A stretch of DNA of 64,000 nt from Pseudomonas sp. Irchel s3h17 (lineage in GTDB: Bacteria; Pseudomonadota; Gammaproteobacteria; Pseudomonadales; Pseudomonadaceae): positions 1-64,000 of the forward strand of contig NZ_FYDL01000001.1 of NCBI RefSeq assembly GCF_900187505.1, read 5' to 3'. Below the pieces are notes generated by a model, which did not search any database, was not told where the DNA came from, and was given only the letters and a program-made list of their open reading frames with translations. This document shows, piece by piece, positions 44,771 to 54,112 of the stretch (position 1 is the stretch's first letter; every line of letters begins with the position of its first letter). The position numbers and the translations under genes were made by a program.

Positions 44771-44885
44771 CTGTCTTCACTGCACTCTAGCGGGCGAAGA
44801 AGTGGATAACCGTAGCGAGCGGCATGGGGCAGGTGCTGCTTCGACAACAAGCACCTGCAGTGAATGCGCTCTATCTGTGCGGCAC

Positions 44886-45065
44886 TTAGGCGGTTTCGGA
44901 GCCTTTATCCCTCAAAGCGAACGAACTAGGTGCCGCTTCAATCCGCCCTTGCAGCTGTGCAACATAGGCCTGCGCCTCTTTCAAGTTCTGAAATGACACA
45001 ACGTTGTCGTCGAGCCAGACCTTGCATCCGCTTCCTTGCTCATTCACTTCGATTTTTACATTCAT
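44886..45065 (-). CDS. Small protein of unknown function (59 residues)
   Basis: The frame starting at 45065 encodes VKIEVNEQGSGCKVWLDDNV followed by a short helix (LKEAQAYVAQLQGRIEA), suggesting a small beta-alpha fold. An upstream extension to 45218 is open but lacks a ribosome site. No family was assigned. Confidence 0.5.
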   Translation of the reverse strand: MNVKIEVNEQGSGCKVWLDDNVVSFQNLKEAQAYVAQLQGRIEAAPSSFALRDKGSETA

Positions 45066-45334
45066 TGGCAGAGTCCCTATGCGTTTGGTGCGGCAGAGAG
45101 TAATGCATTTTGAAAATGTATCAAAATGAATTAAAGGCTCTAAATCAGGGCTTTCAGTGGGTTTTTGATTGGCGTTGGCGCAGCCACTTGGCAAGCCATC
45201 ACTTGCTCCTTCTGGCATTCACTAACTTGGCTTGGGTATGGAGCGCCTGCGACCCTGGGCATCGCAGGAGGTATGTTGCTTCTGTATCTAATCGTCAGTA
45301 TCGGTCGGCGCTATCTGGAACATCGATCACTCAA

Positions 45335-45784
45335 AAGTGAGGCAACGTCAATAGCCGCCGCGATCAGGCAGTCGGCTTTCGCCGAGCCAGGAGGATCCGT
45401 GAATCTTTCCGATAGCCGCATCCTGCGCTCCCTATTCATTGAGGTGAGGTTCATCTCACCCGGATGGGCTGCCGGCAGCATCACGTGTGCGGCTTCTGCC
45501 AGTTTGGTGGGGTAGAGGTTGATATTGGCAAGGAAAAGCCCGCCTTTGGTTTTCACCGCATCGTAAATCGCGTCGACCATCTCCGCGGTTGAACCGCCAC
45601 GGACATTGGCCATGGCTTCTCTGACAATATTGGCGCGTCGCAGAATGACCGTGCGATGCTGCTCGGCATTGAGCGTGGTCTGGAACGGGTTGGCCCCCCA
45701 TGCCGTATACATCATGCCCTTGCCGTTGATGATCTCCCCCCAGGTACGACGTTTAGGTTTAGCGGGGGCATGCCAGTATTTCAA
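45335..45784 (-). pseudogene. aioA: Arsenite oxidase large subunit (AioA) fragment
   Basis: About 140 residues match the C-terminal region of the molybdopterin subunit of arsenite oxidase: [60 protein letters not shown]. The rest of this roughly 820-residue protein, and its Rieske partner AioB, are absent. Both ends stop abruptly against unrelated DNA. It is a relic of an arsenic gene cluster. Confidence 0.8.
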
Positions 45785-45880
45785 GTCTTAGGGAACGCAT
45801 GACAACCAAGCAATCGGCATCGGCGCCAACATGCTCACCCTTCACTGACATGATCATGTCTCCTGGGTGTGATCCAAAGG

Positions 45881-46111
45881 TTAAAAATGGATTTCGGCGG
45901 TCTTGAGTCCCAAGTCTCGAAGTTCGGCGATCAAGTCATCCAGATGCCCGAAAGACTCGACCTCCTCGTTGTCATCAACCAAAAAGTAACTTCTTCCGGC
46001 GTCCTTCTTGAAGAACACAATCCACTCTTTGGAGTTGGTCGGGTTTGCGATCACATGGGTGTCAAAGGTCATGCCTTCGGCATGTTTGCTTTTCACAGCT
46101 TTACGATTCAT
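45881..46111 (-). CDS. Small protein of unknown function
   Basis: A 76-residue protein (79 if the ATG at 46120 is used): NRKAVKSKHAEGMTFDTHVI, WIVFFKKDAGRSYFLVDDNE, then an amphipathic helix. The alternating pattern suggests a small alpha/beta fold. Similar proteins seem frequent on Pseudomonas islands, but no function is known. A weak ribosome site precedes the start. Confidence 0.6.
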   Translation of the reverse strand: MNRKAVKSKHAEGMTFDTHVIANPTNSKEWIVFFKKDAGRSYFLVDDNEEVESFGHLDDLIAELRDLGLKTAEIHF

Positions 46112-46285
46112 GTCAGACACCTCGCTACTCGCGCTCTCGTAATTTTCTATTTACAGTGCGCGCCCGTTTAGCCCCATGTGAATCTTCACGGTAAACATAT
46201 CCAGCCGCACGGCGCAGTGGCTCAAAGGCTTTTAAATTATCACTGTATGTTAATACTATGCACATACACGAATAAGGAGCTAGCC

Positions 46286-47947
46286 ATGATTGCGATAGGT
46301 GAGGCATGGAAGGCGGGGCTGTTGGGTCGAGAGCACTGGCTCAGCAATATGGTGTCTGGCGTGATAGTCGGGGTCGTGGCGCTCCCCCTGGCAATGGCTT
46401 TTGCCATTGCATCTGGCGTCAAGCCTGAGCAAGGCATCTACACCGCAATCATCGGCGGTCTGCTGGTTTCACTCTTTGGGGGAAGCCGCTTGCAGATTGC
46501 CGGGCCGACAGGTGCGTTCATCGTGATTCTGGCGGGAGTCACGGCCAAGCATGGCGTTGATGGTCTGCAAATCGCTACGATGATGGCGGGTGCCATGTTG
46601 TTCTTACTGGGTTTGGCCCGGCTCGGGGCAATCATTAAGTTTATCCCCGATCCGGTGATCGTCGGATTCACCGCTGGTATCGGCGTGATCATCTGGGTCG
46701 GACAGTGGAAGGATTTTTTCGGTTTACCGACGATCAGTGGAGAGCACTTCCATGAAAAGCTCTGGCATTTGCTCCAGGCGCTCCCAGATCTTCATATAGC
46801 CACCACGCTGCTGGCTACACTCAGTTTTTTCCTGGTCATCACCGCTTCCAAAATCCCCGGTCTCAAACGGGTGCCTGGCCCGCTAGTCGCAATGGCGGTA
46901 GCAACAGCAATACAGTCAGCTTTTCATTTCGAAGGGGTAGCCACGATTGGCAGCGCATTTGGTGGCATACCTCAAGGTCTTCCAGCGTTAAGCCTGCCTG
47001 AAATCACGCTGTCTCGCGTCATCGATTTGATTGGCCCTGCGTTCACTATCGCCATGCTTGGGGCAATTGAATCGCTGCTGTCCGCAATGGTGGCCGATGG
47101 CATGGCGGGCACTAAGCATGATTCCAATCAGGAACTGATCGGTCAGGGGGTGGCTAATCTGGTCACGCCATTGTTTGGCGGATTCGCAGCTACCGGAGCC
47201 ATTGCCCGTACTGCAACCAATATCCGTAACGGCGGCACAAGCCCACTGGCCGGCATTACGCATGCGGTCACCTTGGTGCTTATTATTCTGTTTCTGGCAC
47301 CTCTAGCCTCAAATATCCCACTGTGTGCCCTGGCCGCCATTCTTTTCGTGGTCGCATACAACATGAGCGAGTTGAAACACTTCAAGCGCATGCTCCAGCG
47401 AGCCCCACGCGCAGACGTGTCTATCCTGCTCATCACCTTCAGCCTCACCGTGTTCAGTGACTTGGTGATCGCCGTGAATATCGGCGTCATTCTCGCGATG
47501 CTGCAGTTCATGCGCCGCATGGCCTCATCTGTGGAGGTGCAGCAGGTAGTCGAGCACGAACTTGAAGAAGAGTTGAGGGCCAATGGTCATGCTCACTTGC
47601 CGCCAGGGATACTGATTTATACGATTGAAGGGCCACTGTTCTTTGGTGCGGCTGAGACCTTCGAGCGTGTGTTAGCACAGACCCATACCGACCCACGCCT
47701 GCTGATTATCCGCTTGAAGCGTGTACCGTTTATGGATATCACGGGCTTACAAGTGTTGGAGGAGGTCATTCAGCAGCTGCACAAGCGGGATATCGTGGTC
47801 AAACTCTGCGAAGCGAACACGAAGGTGCTCAACAAGCTCAATAGGGTGGGTATCCTGCAAGAAATCAGCCCGGAGCATTACCACGCCGACTTCAACGCCG
47901 CGCTGGCTAAAGCTGTCAGTCACGTCGAGGGTACGTCGACCCTCTAG
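46286..47947 (+). CDS. SulP-family anion transporter with STAS domain
   Basis: A 553-residue inner-membrane protein with about 12-14 helices. SulP marks: VGVVALPLAMAFAIASGVKP and GIYTAIIGGLLVSLFGGSRL near the N-terminus, then QIAGPTGAFIVILAG. The C-terminal 120 residues are a STAS domain (ILIYTIEGPLFFGAAETFER, LIIRLKRVPFMDITGLQVLE). It takes up sulfate, bicarbonate or a similar anion. The ATG at 46286 has AAGGAG upstream. Nothing nearby tells the substrate; genes of arsenic islands sometimes include SulP proteins, and the AioA relic lies 500 bp away. Confidence 0.9.
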   Translation: MIAIGEAWKAGLLGREHWLSNMVSGVIVGVVALPLAMAFAIASGVKPEQGIYTAIIGGLLVSLFGGSRLQIAGPTGAFIVILAGVTAKHGVDGLQIATMMAGAMLFLLGLARLGAIIKFIPDPVIVGFTAGIGVIIWVGQWKDFFGLPTISGEHFHEKLWHLLQALPDLHIATTLLATLSFFLVITASKIPGLKRVPGPLVAMAVATAIQSAFHFEGVATIGSAFGGIPQGLPALSLPEITLSRVIDLIGPAFTIAMLGAIESLLSAMVADGMAGTKHDSNQELIGQGVANLVTPLFGGFAATGAIARTATNIRNGGTSPLAGITHAVTLVLIILFLAPLASNIPLCALAAILFVVAYNMSELKHFKRMLQRAPRADVSILLITFSLTVFSDLVIAVNIGVILAMLQFMRRMASSVEVQQVVEHELEEELRANGHAHLPPGILIYTIEGPLFFGAAETFERVLAQTHTDPRLLIIRLKRVPFMDITGLQVLEEVIQQLHKRDIVVKLCEANTKVLNKLNRVGILQEISPEHYHADFNAALAKAVSHVEGTSTL

Positions 47948-47968
47948 AGACCAACTGCCAGTGTTGGG

Positions 47969-48157
47969 TTATGACTTGGTACTGGCGGCATGCTTGCTCT
48001 TCGTCGAATAGCTGGCGCCGTGAGTGTCAAGATAGTCACGAATCAATTGGCGGACTACCTGCGAAGACGTGAGGTCTTGTGCTGCACAGAGTTCCTCGAA
48101 AGCTTTTTTCTTGACGGGGTCAATGAGCACAGTGAGGCGCGCTGTCTTGCTTTCCAT
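47969..48157 (-). CDS. Ribbon-helix-helix (CopG-like) protein
   Basis: A 62-residue protein with the RHH pattern: KTARLTVLIDPVKKKAFEEL, then a second helix DLTSSQVVRQLIRDYL. The Lys/Ser-rich tail is not conserved. RHH proteins of this size are DNA-binding repressors or antitoxins. No toxin is adjacent. It converges with the SulP gene. Confidence 0.75.
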   Translation of the reverse strand: MESKTARLTVLIDPVKKKAFEELCAAQDLTSSQVVRQLIRDYLDTHGASYSTKSKHAASTKS

Positions 48158-48335
48158 GGGGGTATTCAATCGCTCAAGTCGCAGGATATTAATCAAATTG
48201 TAATTGCCTTGTTCGGTGCTGTCACTGTAACGGCGGCCTGCTGCTCGGTACCTCGACTGTACTCACAAGAAAAGATTTAGTTCTCACGGTGGGTGATGAG
48301 CCGGATCTGGCCGACAGCTGTCTGGCATGAAGAAG

Positions 48336-48545
48336 TCACTCCGGAGCCATCAGCACTGCAAGCGTCATATTGATGAAATCCTCGTTCTTGCTGATTGTGT
48401 CCAAAGCGCCGCGCACGTTGCCGGCGACCTCCGCTGATCCTCTCTGTTCGACCCAGAGCGTTAGCTCCATGATCGCGGCTTCGAGGGCTAGCTGGTTCTG
48501 ATTGATCTTGAAGAGTAGGGAAGGGAGTAAGTCTGCGTTCGACAT
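48336..48545 (-). CDS. Small protein of unknown function, full-length copy
   Basis: A 69-residue helical protein (MSNADLLPSLLFKINQNQLA, LEAAIMELTLWVEQRGSAEV). A shorter copy with the same upstream sequence sits at 32584-32730. GGAGGAATC lies before the ATG, a good ribosome site. It precedes nothing obvious; an Xre/MbcA-type gene lies upstream on the same strand. Confidence 0.65.
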   Translation of the reverse strand: MSNADLLPSLLFKINQNQLALEAAIMELTLWVEQRGSAEVAGNVRGALDTISKNEDFINMTLAVLMAPE

Positions 48546-48593
48546 TGTGATTCCTCCGTGGAAGAGCCCAGTTTTCGAAGGAAGGGGCTCGTG

Positions 48594-48785
48594 CTAACAG
48601 GCGTACCCGTGACTGACTCTCTCAAGTTCAGCTTTCACGAGTTCGTATCCCTCCTCAGTGTGAGCAAGCTCCAATGGCGTGCTTCCATCGAAGGCAGTTT
48701 TCGGTTGATTTAGCCAAATATCCGCTTTCGCTTTGTTGCCAAAGACCTGCTTGGCCTGAAGCCGAATCAACTCAACGTAACTCAT
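48594..48785 (-). CDS. MbcA/ParS/Xre-type antitoxin C-terminal domain protein
   Basis: A 63-residue protein corresponding to the toxin-binding domain of MbcA/ParS/Xre antitoxins: VFGNKAKADIWLNQPKTAFD, STPLELAHTEEGYELVKAEL. The DNA-binding half is missing, so it is a short stand-alone form. No RES toxin is adjacent. It could bind a RES toxin encoded elsewhere. Confidence 0.75.
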   Translation of the reverse strand: MSYVELIRLQAKQVFGNKAKADIWLNQPKTAFDGSTPLELAHTEEGYELVKAELERVSHGYAC

Positions 48786-49184
48786 CGCTGGCTCTCATGA
48801 AGTTTTCTGGTGTGGTGGTTTCGATCACTCTGAACCTGCTTGTATGGTTGCTTTCTCTGCATGAGATTGATGCCCTACAAGTACCGGCAAAAGGAGACGA
48901 TTTCAAGAACGGGGCTTGCTTCAGCTGAGACAAATTACGACAGTGCAATGCGCTCGCCTTTGCTCGGAGGCCGGCTCAGCAGTAGGTGTATTTTTCTTAA
49001 CGTCGCTGCTTCAGGCCGATGGGCCCAGCTTGAATGACTTCGAAGCTTTCACGATTATGGCACTGACTATCGACGGTAGTGTGGTGCTGCCTTCAATCAA
49101 ACCGTTCTAACCTTATGAGCACCTACTTACTTTTCCCGTCAGAATAAACACCAATCAAGAAATTGCTGAGGAAGAGGTATAGAG
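48786..49184. other. Intergenic region
   Basis: About 400 bp. Short frames are open on the plus strand, but none has a ribosome site or recognisable domain. Confidence 0.5.
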
Positions 49185-49433
49185 ATGGAGTGTACGTTCA
49201 CCCTGAAGTACCAATTGCCGTCTGACGACAACGACATGGATGCGATCATGGATCGCTTGGCGGAAGAGGGCTGTGATGATGCGTTGGTCGGAGTCGGACA
49301 GCCAGGTCTACTGGCGTTGGAGTTTGTCCGTGAAGCACCCTCTGAACGTGACGCACTTGAGGGTGCCATAGAAGACGTGCGCCGAGCCGTACCTAACGCA
49401 CGCTTGATCGAGGCAGTTTTCGCTCCAGCCTGA
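49185..49433 (+). CDS. Small protein, probably truncated DNA-binding regulator
   Basis: An 82-residue protein (ECTFTLKYQLPSDDNDMDAI, DDALVGVGQPGLLALEFVRE, VRRAVPNARLIEAV). As far as I recall, similar Pseudomonas proteins go on with a helix-turn-helix after this point, while this one ends at a stop. It may be the N-terminal half only. AAGAGG before the ATG is a good ribosome site. It lies upstream of the second Xre remnant. Confidence 0.5.
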   Translation: MECTFTLKYQLPSDDNDMDAIMDRLAEEGCDDALVGVGQPGLLALEFVREAPSERDALEGAIEDVRRAVPNARLIEAVFAPA

Positions 49434-49534
49434 CTGAAGCTCCTTCTCTTTCCGTGTCGAATAGCCCTACGCTGAGGGCGATGGAGATGTTGCTGGTTCG
49501 GGCCAACTGGCCCGGCTTGGTGGTAGGTTTTTAG

Positions 49535-49700
49535 ATGGAGGTGCAAGTGCTGTCATCAATCAAGGAATACCAACCAGGGCCTCAGATGCCCCAGAGCATT
49601 TGGATGACCCTCGGCCTGCCGTCACGCGGTACTAGGCTTCATGACCTAATTCGCGAAGGACTGCCTTTTGAATTCCTCGACCGGATAGCGAGCCTGCTGC
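49535..49700 (+). pseudogene. Xre/MbcA/ParS antitoxin remnant, copy 2
   Basis: The frame begins MEVQVLSSIKEYQPG, continues IWMTLGLPSRGTRLHDLIRE and LDRIASLL, and then departs from the family. It is the better-kept of two copies (the other is at 41463). The toxin-binding C-terminus and the RES toxin are missing. Confidence 0.6.
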
Positions 49701-49979
49701 AGACGCAGCGAAGTACTTCCCCTCGACAAGGTACGTCTGCTTTTGCTAATAATGGCGAAGTGCCTTGCGGATTGGCAGCTAGCGCTGAATCTCCTCGTCT
49801 GCACGGGCATTGTGATCCACTGTGCTAAGGGACTTGGCGAAATCCATCAGTGATAATCCCGGCAGCGCTCCGCGTATCGGAGCACATTAGGGATGTCTAA
49901 TCACGGCGCTCGACTAGCACTCCATCGTCCAGTTCAATCACTTGATTTTTGGCTGCCCCAGCTTAAGGTTTTTTTCTGA

Positions 49980-50216
49980 ATGAATACTGAAAACATCGAA
50001 ATGCTTCTAGAAAGGCTAGTGACTATCAATGAAGAAATCTCGGGGAAGTTAGATGATGTCAAGTATGACCTCGGCGCCATCAAGGAGGAATTGAACTGGG
50101 TGGGGGAGCATACATACGCTAAGGTTGTATATGATGGATTGAATGATATCACTGAAAAATTGCATGCTGTTGAGATGGGAATAACAAGCATAGAGTCCAA
50201 TACATCTAGTACGTGA
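49980..50216 (+). CDS. Small coiled-coil protein of unknown function
   Basis: A 78-residue protein with heptad-like spacing (ENIEMLLERLVTINEEISGK, LDDVKYDLGAIKEELNWVG). Its lower GC differs from its neighbours and suggests transfer. No domain or partner was recognised. The ribosome site is poor (AGGTTTTTTTCTGA). Confidence 0.5.
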   Translation: MNTENIEMLLERLVTINEEISGKLDDVKYDLGAIKEELNWVGEHTYAKVVYDGLNDITEKLHAVEMGITSIESNTSST

Positions 50217-50279
50217 GATGGGCCTAGAGCGCTAAGCGCAGTGCTATGGGGGCGTGGTCTAAGTGATGGCTGAAGCTCA

Positions 50280-50489
50280 TCACGGGTATTCGATTTCAAT
50301 AGGTGAAATTTTGGTGGTTTGAAGTTTCAGCGGGGGTCGGCCTCCGTTGATTCTAAGAGTCTGACTTACATGACCCAAATATATCTCCTCAATAGATAGG
50401 GGTTCTGGCGCCATGTCGGCGGTTAGTACTCCGCGGCTGGCTGCAAACTGCACAGCCCCGCAAGGTTCGGTGAGTTCTGATGAATCCAT
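50280..50489 (-). CDS. Small protein of unknown function (weak support)
   Basis: A 69-residue open frame (DSSELTEPCGAVQFAASRGV, LSIEEIYLGHVSQTLRINGG). It has no recognised domain. It is kept with low confidence because the region between the coiled-coil gene and the DUF4011 gene is otherwise empty. Confidence 0.3.
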   Translation of the reverse strand: MDSSELTEPCGAVQFAASRGVLTADMAPEPLSIEEIYLGHVSQTLRINGGRPPLKLQTTKISPIEIEYP

Positions 50490-50760
50490 GCGCTGTCGAG
50501 ACGGGCGTTAATCCTATTTAGTTTCAGATAGGGGACAGTTCAGTTGTAGGGAGTACGAGTGGTGGTGTAGCAGTTAGGGGGCGGGTCTAGTACCCTTTCG
50601 TTTGGCGCTATTGTGCTGAACGGATTAAGCGCCTTCTAACGACCAAAGGCTCATTACGATTGGCGCAGGAAGCGCTATCATCCCGCCATTAGCTCAAGAG
50701 GGGCCCTCTGGCCGGCAAACTCCGGCACTCCCTTGGGCATTACGACAAGGAAGGTTGCGC

Positions 50761-52779
50761 ATGGACGACATCGTTCAGCCCCTCACGCCTCAAGAAGAAA
50801 CCCCGCCTAAAGAAATGAAGATCCTTGCCACCCTGGTGGCGAAGCTGAACCTTGCGGACTTCCAGAACGCCATCCCTGTGATTCGGGAGCTTCGAATCTC
50901 GAACGAAACCGAAGATCGCTTCGTCAATGCGACGCTGACATTGTCTTCGGAACCCGAGGTATTCAAGTCCAAGGTCTGGCGGATCGATGAAATAGCTGAG
51001 GACAGCTTCAGAGTCATCCCTGGACTCGATCTCGTCCTGGACGGCCCATTGCTGAGCCGTCTGACCGAGGCGGAGTTGACCACCTTCACCTTTGTCCTCG
51101 AGGCTGATGACAAGGAGGCGAAGATCGGTCGCAAGGAAGTTGCTCGTCTGGAGCAGGTCGTAGATCTTCTGCCCCGCAATCAATGGGGTGGCCTGCGTCA
51201 TATCCCCGATATGACAGCCGCGTTCGTGCAACCCAACGATCCGGCAGTCGAACGCTTATTGAAGCAGACGGCTGAGCTGCTTCGTCTCAGTGATATGCCT
51301 TCATCGCTTGACGGATATGAAGGTGGCTCCAAGCGGGCATGGCAGCTGGCTTCGGCAGTATGGGGGGCCGTGGCGCGTATGAAGCTTGATTACGCCTTGC
51401 CGCCGGCAAGTTTCGAGCAGTCCGGCCAAAAGGTGCGCAGCCCAAGCCAGATTGCCGATACCGGCTTGGCTACCTGCATGGATCTGACCCTGCTTTTCTG
51501 TGCTGCTCTGGAGCAAATCGGGCTCAATCCTGTGATCGTCTTCACCAGAGGACATGCCTTCGCGGGGCTCTGGCTGAAGCCGGAAGAATTCACGACTGCT
51601 CTCGTGGACGATGTGACCGCGGTGCGCAAGCGGGTGAAGCTGCAGGAGCTGGTCTTGTTCGAGACCACGCTCGTCACTCATAACCCGATTCCGTCCTTCA
51701 CGTACGCTGTCGAGCGAGGGGCGAAGCAGATTGCCGAGGACGCTGAGAGCGATTTCGAGATGCTGTTGGATATCCGCCGTGCTCGGTTGCAGCGGATCAA
51801 ACCGCTCGCTAGTTCAGAAGCGCAGATTGCACGGGTTGCGGCTGAGGTGACGGATGACGCTCCACCCCTGTTGGTTGAAGAAGGTGCGGGCATCCCCGAC
51901 GAGACGCATGAAGTGGTGGTCGAAGACCTTTCCAAGCTCGATCCTGCTGACCGTCTTGGCCGCTGGCAGCGCAAGCTCCTCGATCTGTCTCTTCGAAACA
52001 ACCTGCTGAACTTCAAGATGGGCAAGCGGGCGCTGAAGCTCGAGTCGCCAGATCCTGGTGCGCTCGAGGATATTCTGGCCAGTGGTCAGTCGTTGAAGCT
52101 GCTGACCCGGCCTGACCTCATGGATGGGGCTGATCCGCGGGAGCGCGCGTTGTATGAACAGCGTGAGCGTGAGGATGTTCGCCGCCGCCATGCGGAGGAT
52201 GCGCTCAAGCGCAGAGAGGTGTTCGTCGCGCTGACTTCCAACGAGATGGATGTTCGACTCACCGAACTGTATCGAGGTGCTCGAACAGCGTTGCAGGAAG
52301 GTGGTTCCAACACGCTCTTCCTGGCCATCGGTTTCCTGAGCTGGACGCGTGAAGATAGGGCAGGGCAGAAGTACAAAGCGCCACTGGTGCTGGTTCCGGT
52401 AACGCTTGAGCGCAAGAGCGCTCGCTCCGGATTCACTATGGTGCTGCACGATGATGAGCCGCGCTTTAACCCGACATTGATTGAAATGCTGCGCCAAGAC
52501 TTCGAGCTTGGCCTGGGCTCTCTGGAGCATGAGCTACCTCGAGACGATTCCGGTCTGGACATTGCCGGCATCTGGAACAAAGTCGGTCATGCAATCAAGG
52601 ACATTCCAGGTTGGGAGCTGAACGAAGACGTTGTGCTGTCGATGTTCTCGTTTGCCAAGTACCTCATGTGGAAGGATCTGGCCGAGAACGCCGAGCAGGG
52701 CTGCGGCGAGTTTGCGGGAAATGATCCGATAATCAACGTGATCGTTGAGTTAGGGTTTGCAACGAGGCCGTGCATCTGA
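50761..52779 (+). pseudogene. DUF4011 helicase-type defence gene, N-terminal part only
   Basis: The frame encodes 672 residues. Residues about 200-330 resemble a transglutaminase-like region (TGLATCMDLTLLFCAALEQI, FTRGHAFAGLWL). Residues about 395-640 are DUF4011 (RLGRWQRKLLDLSLRNNLLN, LFLAIGFLSWTREDRAGQKY). In intact homologues a superfamily I helicase and a Vsr/DUF3320-type nuclease follow, giving about 1900 residues (HheA-like defence proteins). Here the similarity breaks at about residue 650 and a stop follows, so the effector parts are gone. ATG at 50761 is chosen. Confidence 0.8.
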
Positions 52780-52987
52780 CGGAGAGTTTTTGTATCAGAT
52801 TTGAGACTGGCCTCTGGGTACGCAATGTGCGTGGGCCTACCGGATAGATTGAACTGAAAGGGCACCGCTTGGTGCTTGGCCTAAGGAAATCCAGTGAGTG
52901 CTGCCGGCAAGCAGAAACCGTTGGCGGTGCTAGACTACGAAATGTTTTCTTTCTTTGCTGACTCTCTGTGACGCATGGAGATCTGAG

Positions 52988-53170
52988 ATGGATTCATATA
53001 TTCCGCTTAGACGCATAGAAGTTGACCGTACTCAATTGGATATCGTCGTAATTAGAGACGATGGAACGATTGCGGCGCCTCAACTTACAGTTTTCGTGGA
53101 TCCGCTCACGAAGGCGATCACCCATACCGCCATCACATTCCCAGAAGACACTGGCGAGGACGAACCTTAG
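52988..53170 (+). pseudogene. TnsB/Mu-type transposase fragment
   Basis: The 60-residue frame reads RRIEVDRTQLDIVVIRDDG, then PQLTVFVDPLTKAITHTAIT. This corresponds to the first catalytic strands of a TnsB-like DDE core (E/D-x-D-x-T ... LTV-x-D). The rest is absent. It is not a copy of the tnsB at 10435 and so marks a second Tn7-like element. Confidence 0.65.
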
Positions 53171-53194
53171 CGCTCCCTCTGCAATCGATGCAGA

Positions 53195-53480
53195 TCACTC
53201 TAGGGACGCAGCAACCGAAGCTAGGCATTTTCTGAGTTGCTCGATACTCATGACGTCTGATCTTCGGTGAACGACGGCGTGACAGTTGGGGCAAAGAGAA
53301 ATCAAATCGGTAACCGGGTTCAGTTGGTATTCTGCGCCGATCTGACTTAGCTGGATAACGTGTGGGCAATTGCACATAAATGGCCAACCCCTGAGGTCGC
53401 GTAGGAAGTCCTCGGCATTCTGACATGCGCTGCCGGTGGTGGTTTTGGAGCGATATCGACGAAGCCATGAGTGACCTAAC
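53195..53480 (-). pseudogene. HNH endonuclease fragment
   Basis: The frame contains QLSQIGAEYQLNPVTDLISL followed by CPNCHAVVHRRSDVMSIEQL, the C-terminal half of HNH proteins of the McrA type. The preceding HH motif is worn (CNCPHVIQL). The N-terminal codons come from the repeat array, so the original start is lost. Confidence 0.65.
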
Positions 53481-53850
53481 CTGGCAATACATGGCATATC
53501 TATGCCCCTACAGACTGCGTCACCGGTGGGTAATTTTGCGACGAGTCACGAGTCCAAGACTGCCAGGCCTGGCAATACATGGCATATCTATGCCCCTGCA
53601 GACTGAGTCACTGGTGTGTAAAATTCGCAACAGAAGGAGAGAAGAGTTCGGAGCTGCCTAACCTGGCAATACATGGCATATCTGAGCTCCTAAAAAACTG
53701 CGCCACCGGTGGGGAAAACTCACAACAGAAGGAGAGAAAAGTCCGGAACCGCCTAACCTGGCAATACATGGCATATGAATCCCTGACGCCCGGTTCAACG
53801 CTGTGCAAAATTTGCAACAGGAGGAGAGAAGAGCTCAAGTCTGAAGCCAA
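53480..53850. repeat. Four-unit imperfect tandem repeat, period about 94 bp
   Basis: The 20-mer CCTGGCAATACATGGCATAT begins at 53480, 53568, 53662 and 53757 (periods 88, 94, 95). After it, each unit has a partly conserved body, with CACCGGTGG, then AAAACTCACAACAGAAGGAG or a close form, then a TTCGGA-like part and GCCTAA. The bodies differ at many positions. Units three and four are closest to each other. It lies between an HNH fragment and the MvaT-like pair. Confidence 0.85.
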
Positions 53851-53953
53851 TCACGATGGCCAACGTCGATTTCTATCCACATAATGCGCCCAGGCTTCAC
53901 AACTTTTTATCCTGCATCTCATTCGCGTCGATCAGCGACATTGGGCTTTACTC

Positions 53954-54022
53954 ACAACCTAGGAATTACGGGCTGTATAGGGGAGAGAGGTGAACGTTTT
54001 GAGCCTTATAAGCCTAGGTTGT
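53954..54022. promoter_or_regulatory. Inverted repeat upstream of the MvaT-like pair
   Basis: Perfect 10-bp arms ACAACCTAGG (53954) and CCTAGGTTGT (54013) are 49 bp apart, about 90 bp before the first start codon. They may be operator half-sites or the ends of a small insertion. Confidence 0.4.
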
Positions 54023-54112
54023 CTACCTGCCCCACCTCCTGACGTCCTTTCTAGTACTCAACTGATGGGCTAAACTCGGGTTAAGCGATTGAGCCACGGA
54101 GCTGGTAATGCC

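Noticed and set aside
45165..45515. Plus-strand frame with one hydrophobic segment next to the AioA fragment
   Set aside because: Its second half is only the antisense of the AioA fragment. The first half could be a broken membrane protein, but nothing supports a start or a family.
50600..50760. tRNA gene or attachment site upstream of the DUF4011 gene
   Set aside because: A short CCATTAGCTCAAGAGG stretch recalls a tRNA D-arm, but no cloverleaf can be drawn around it.
53480..53850. CRISPR array
   Set aside because: The constant part is 20 bp and not palindromic, the intervening parts are related to each other, and no cas gene is present.
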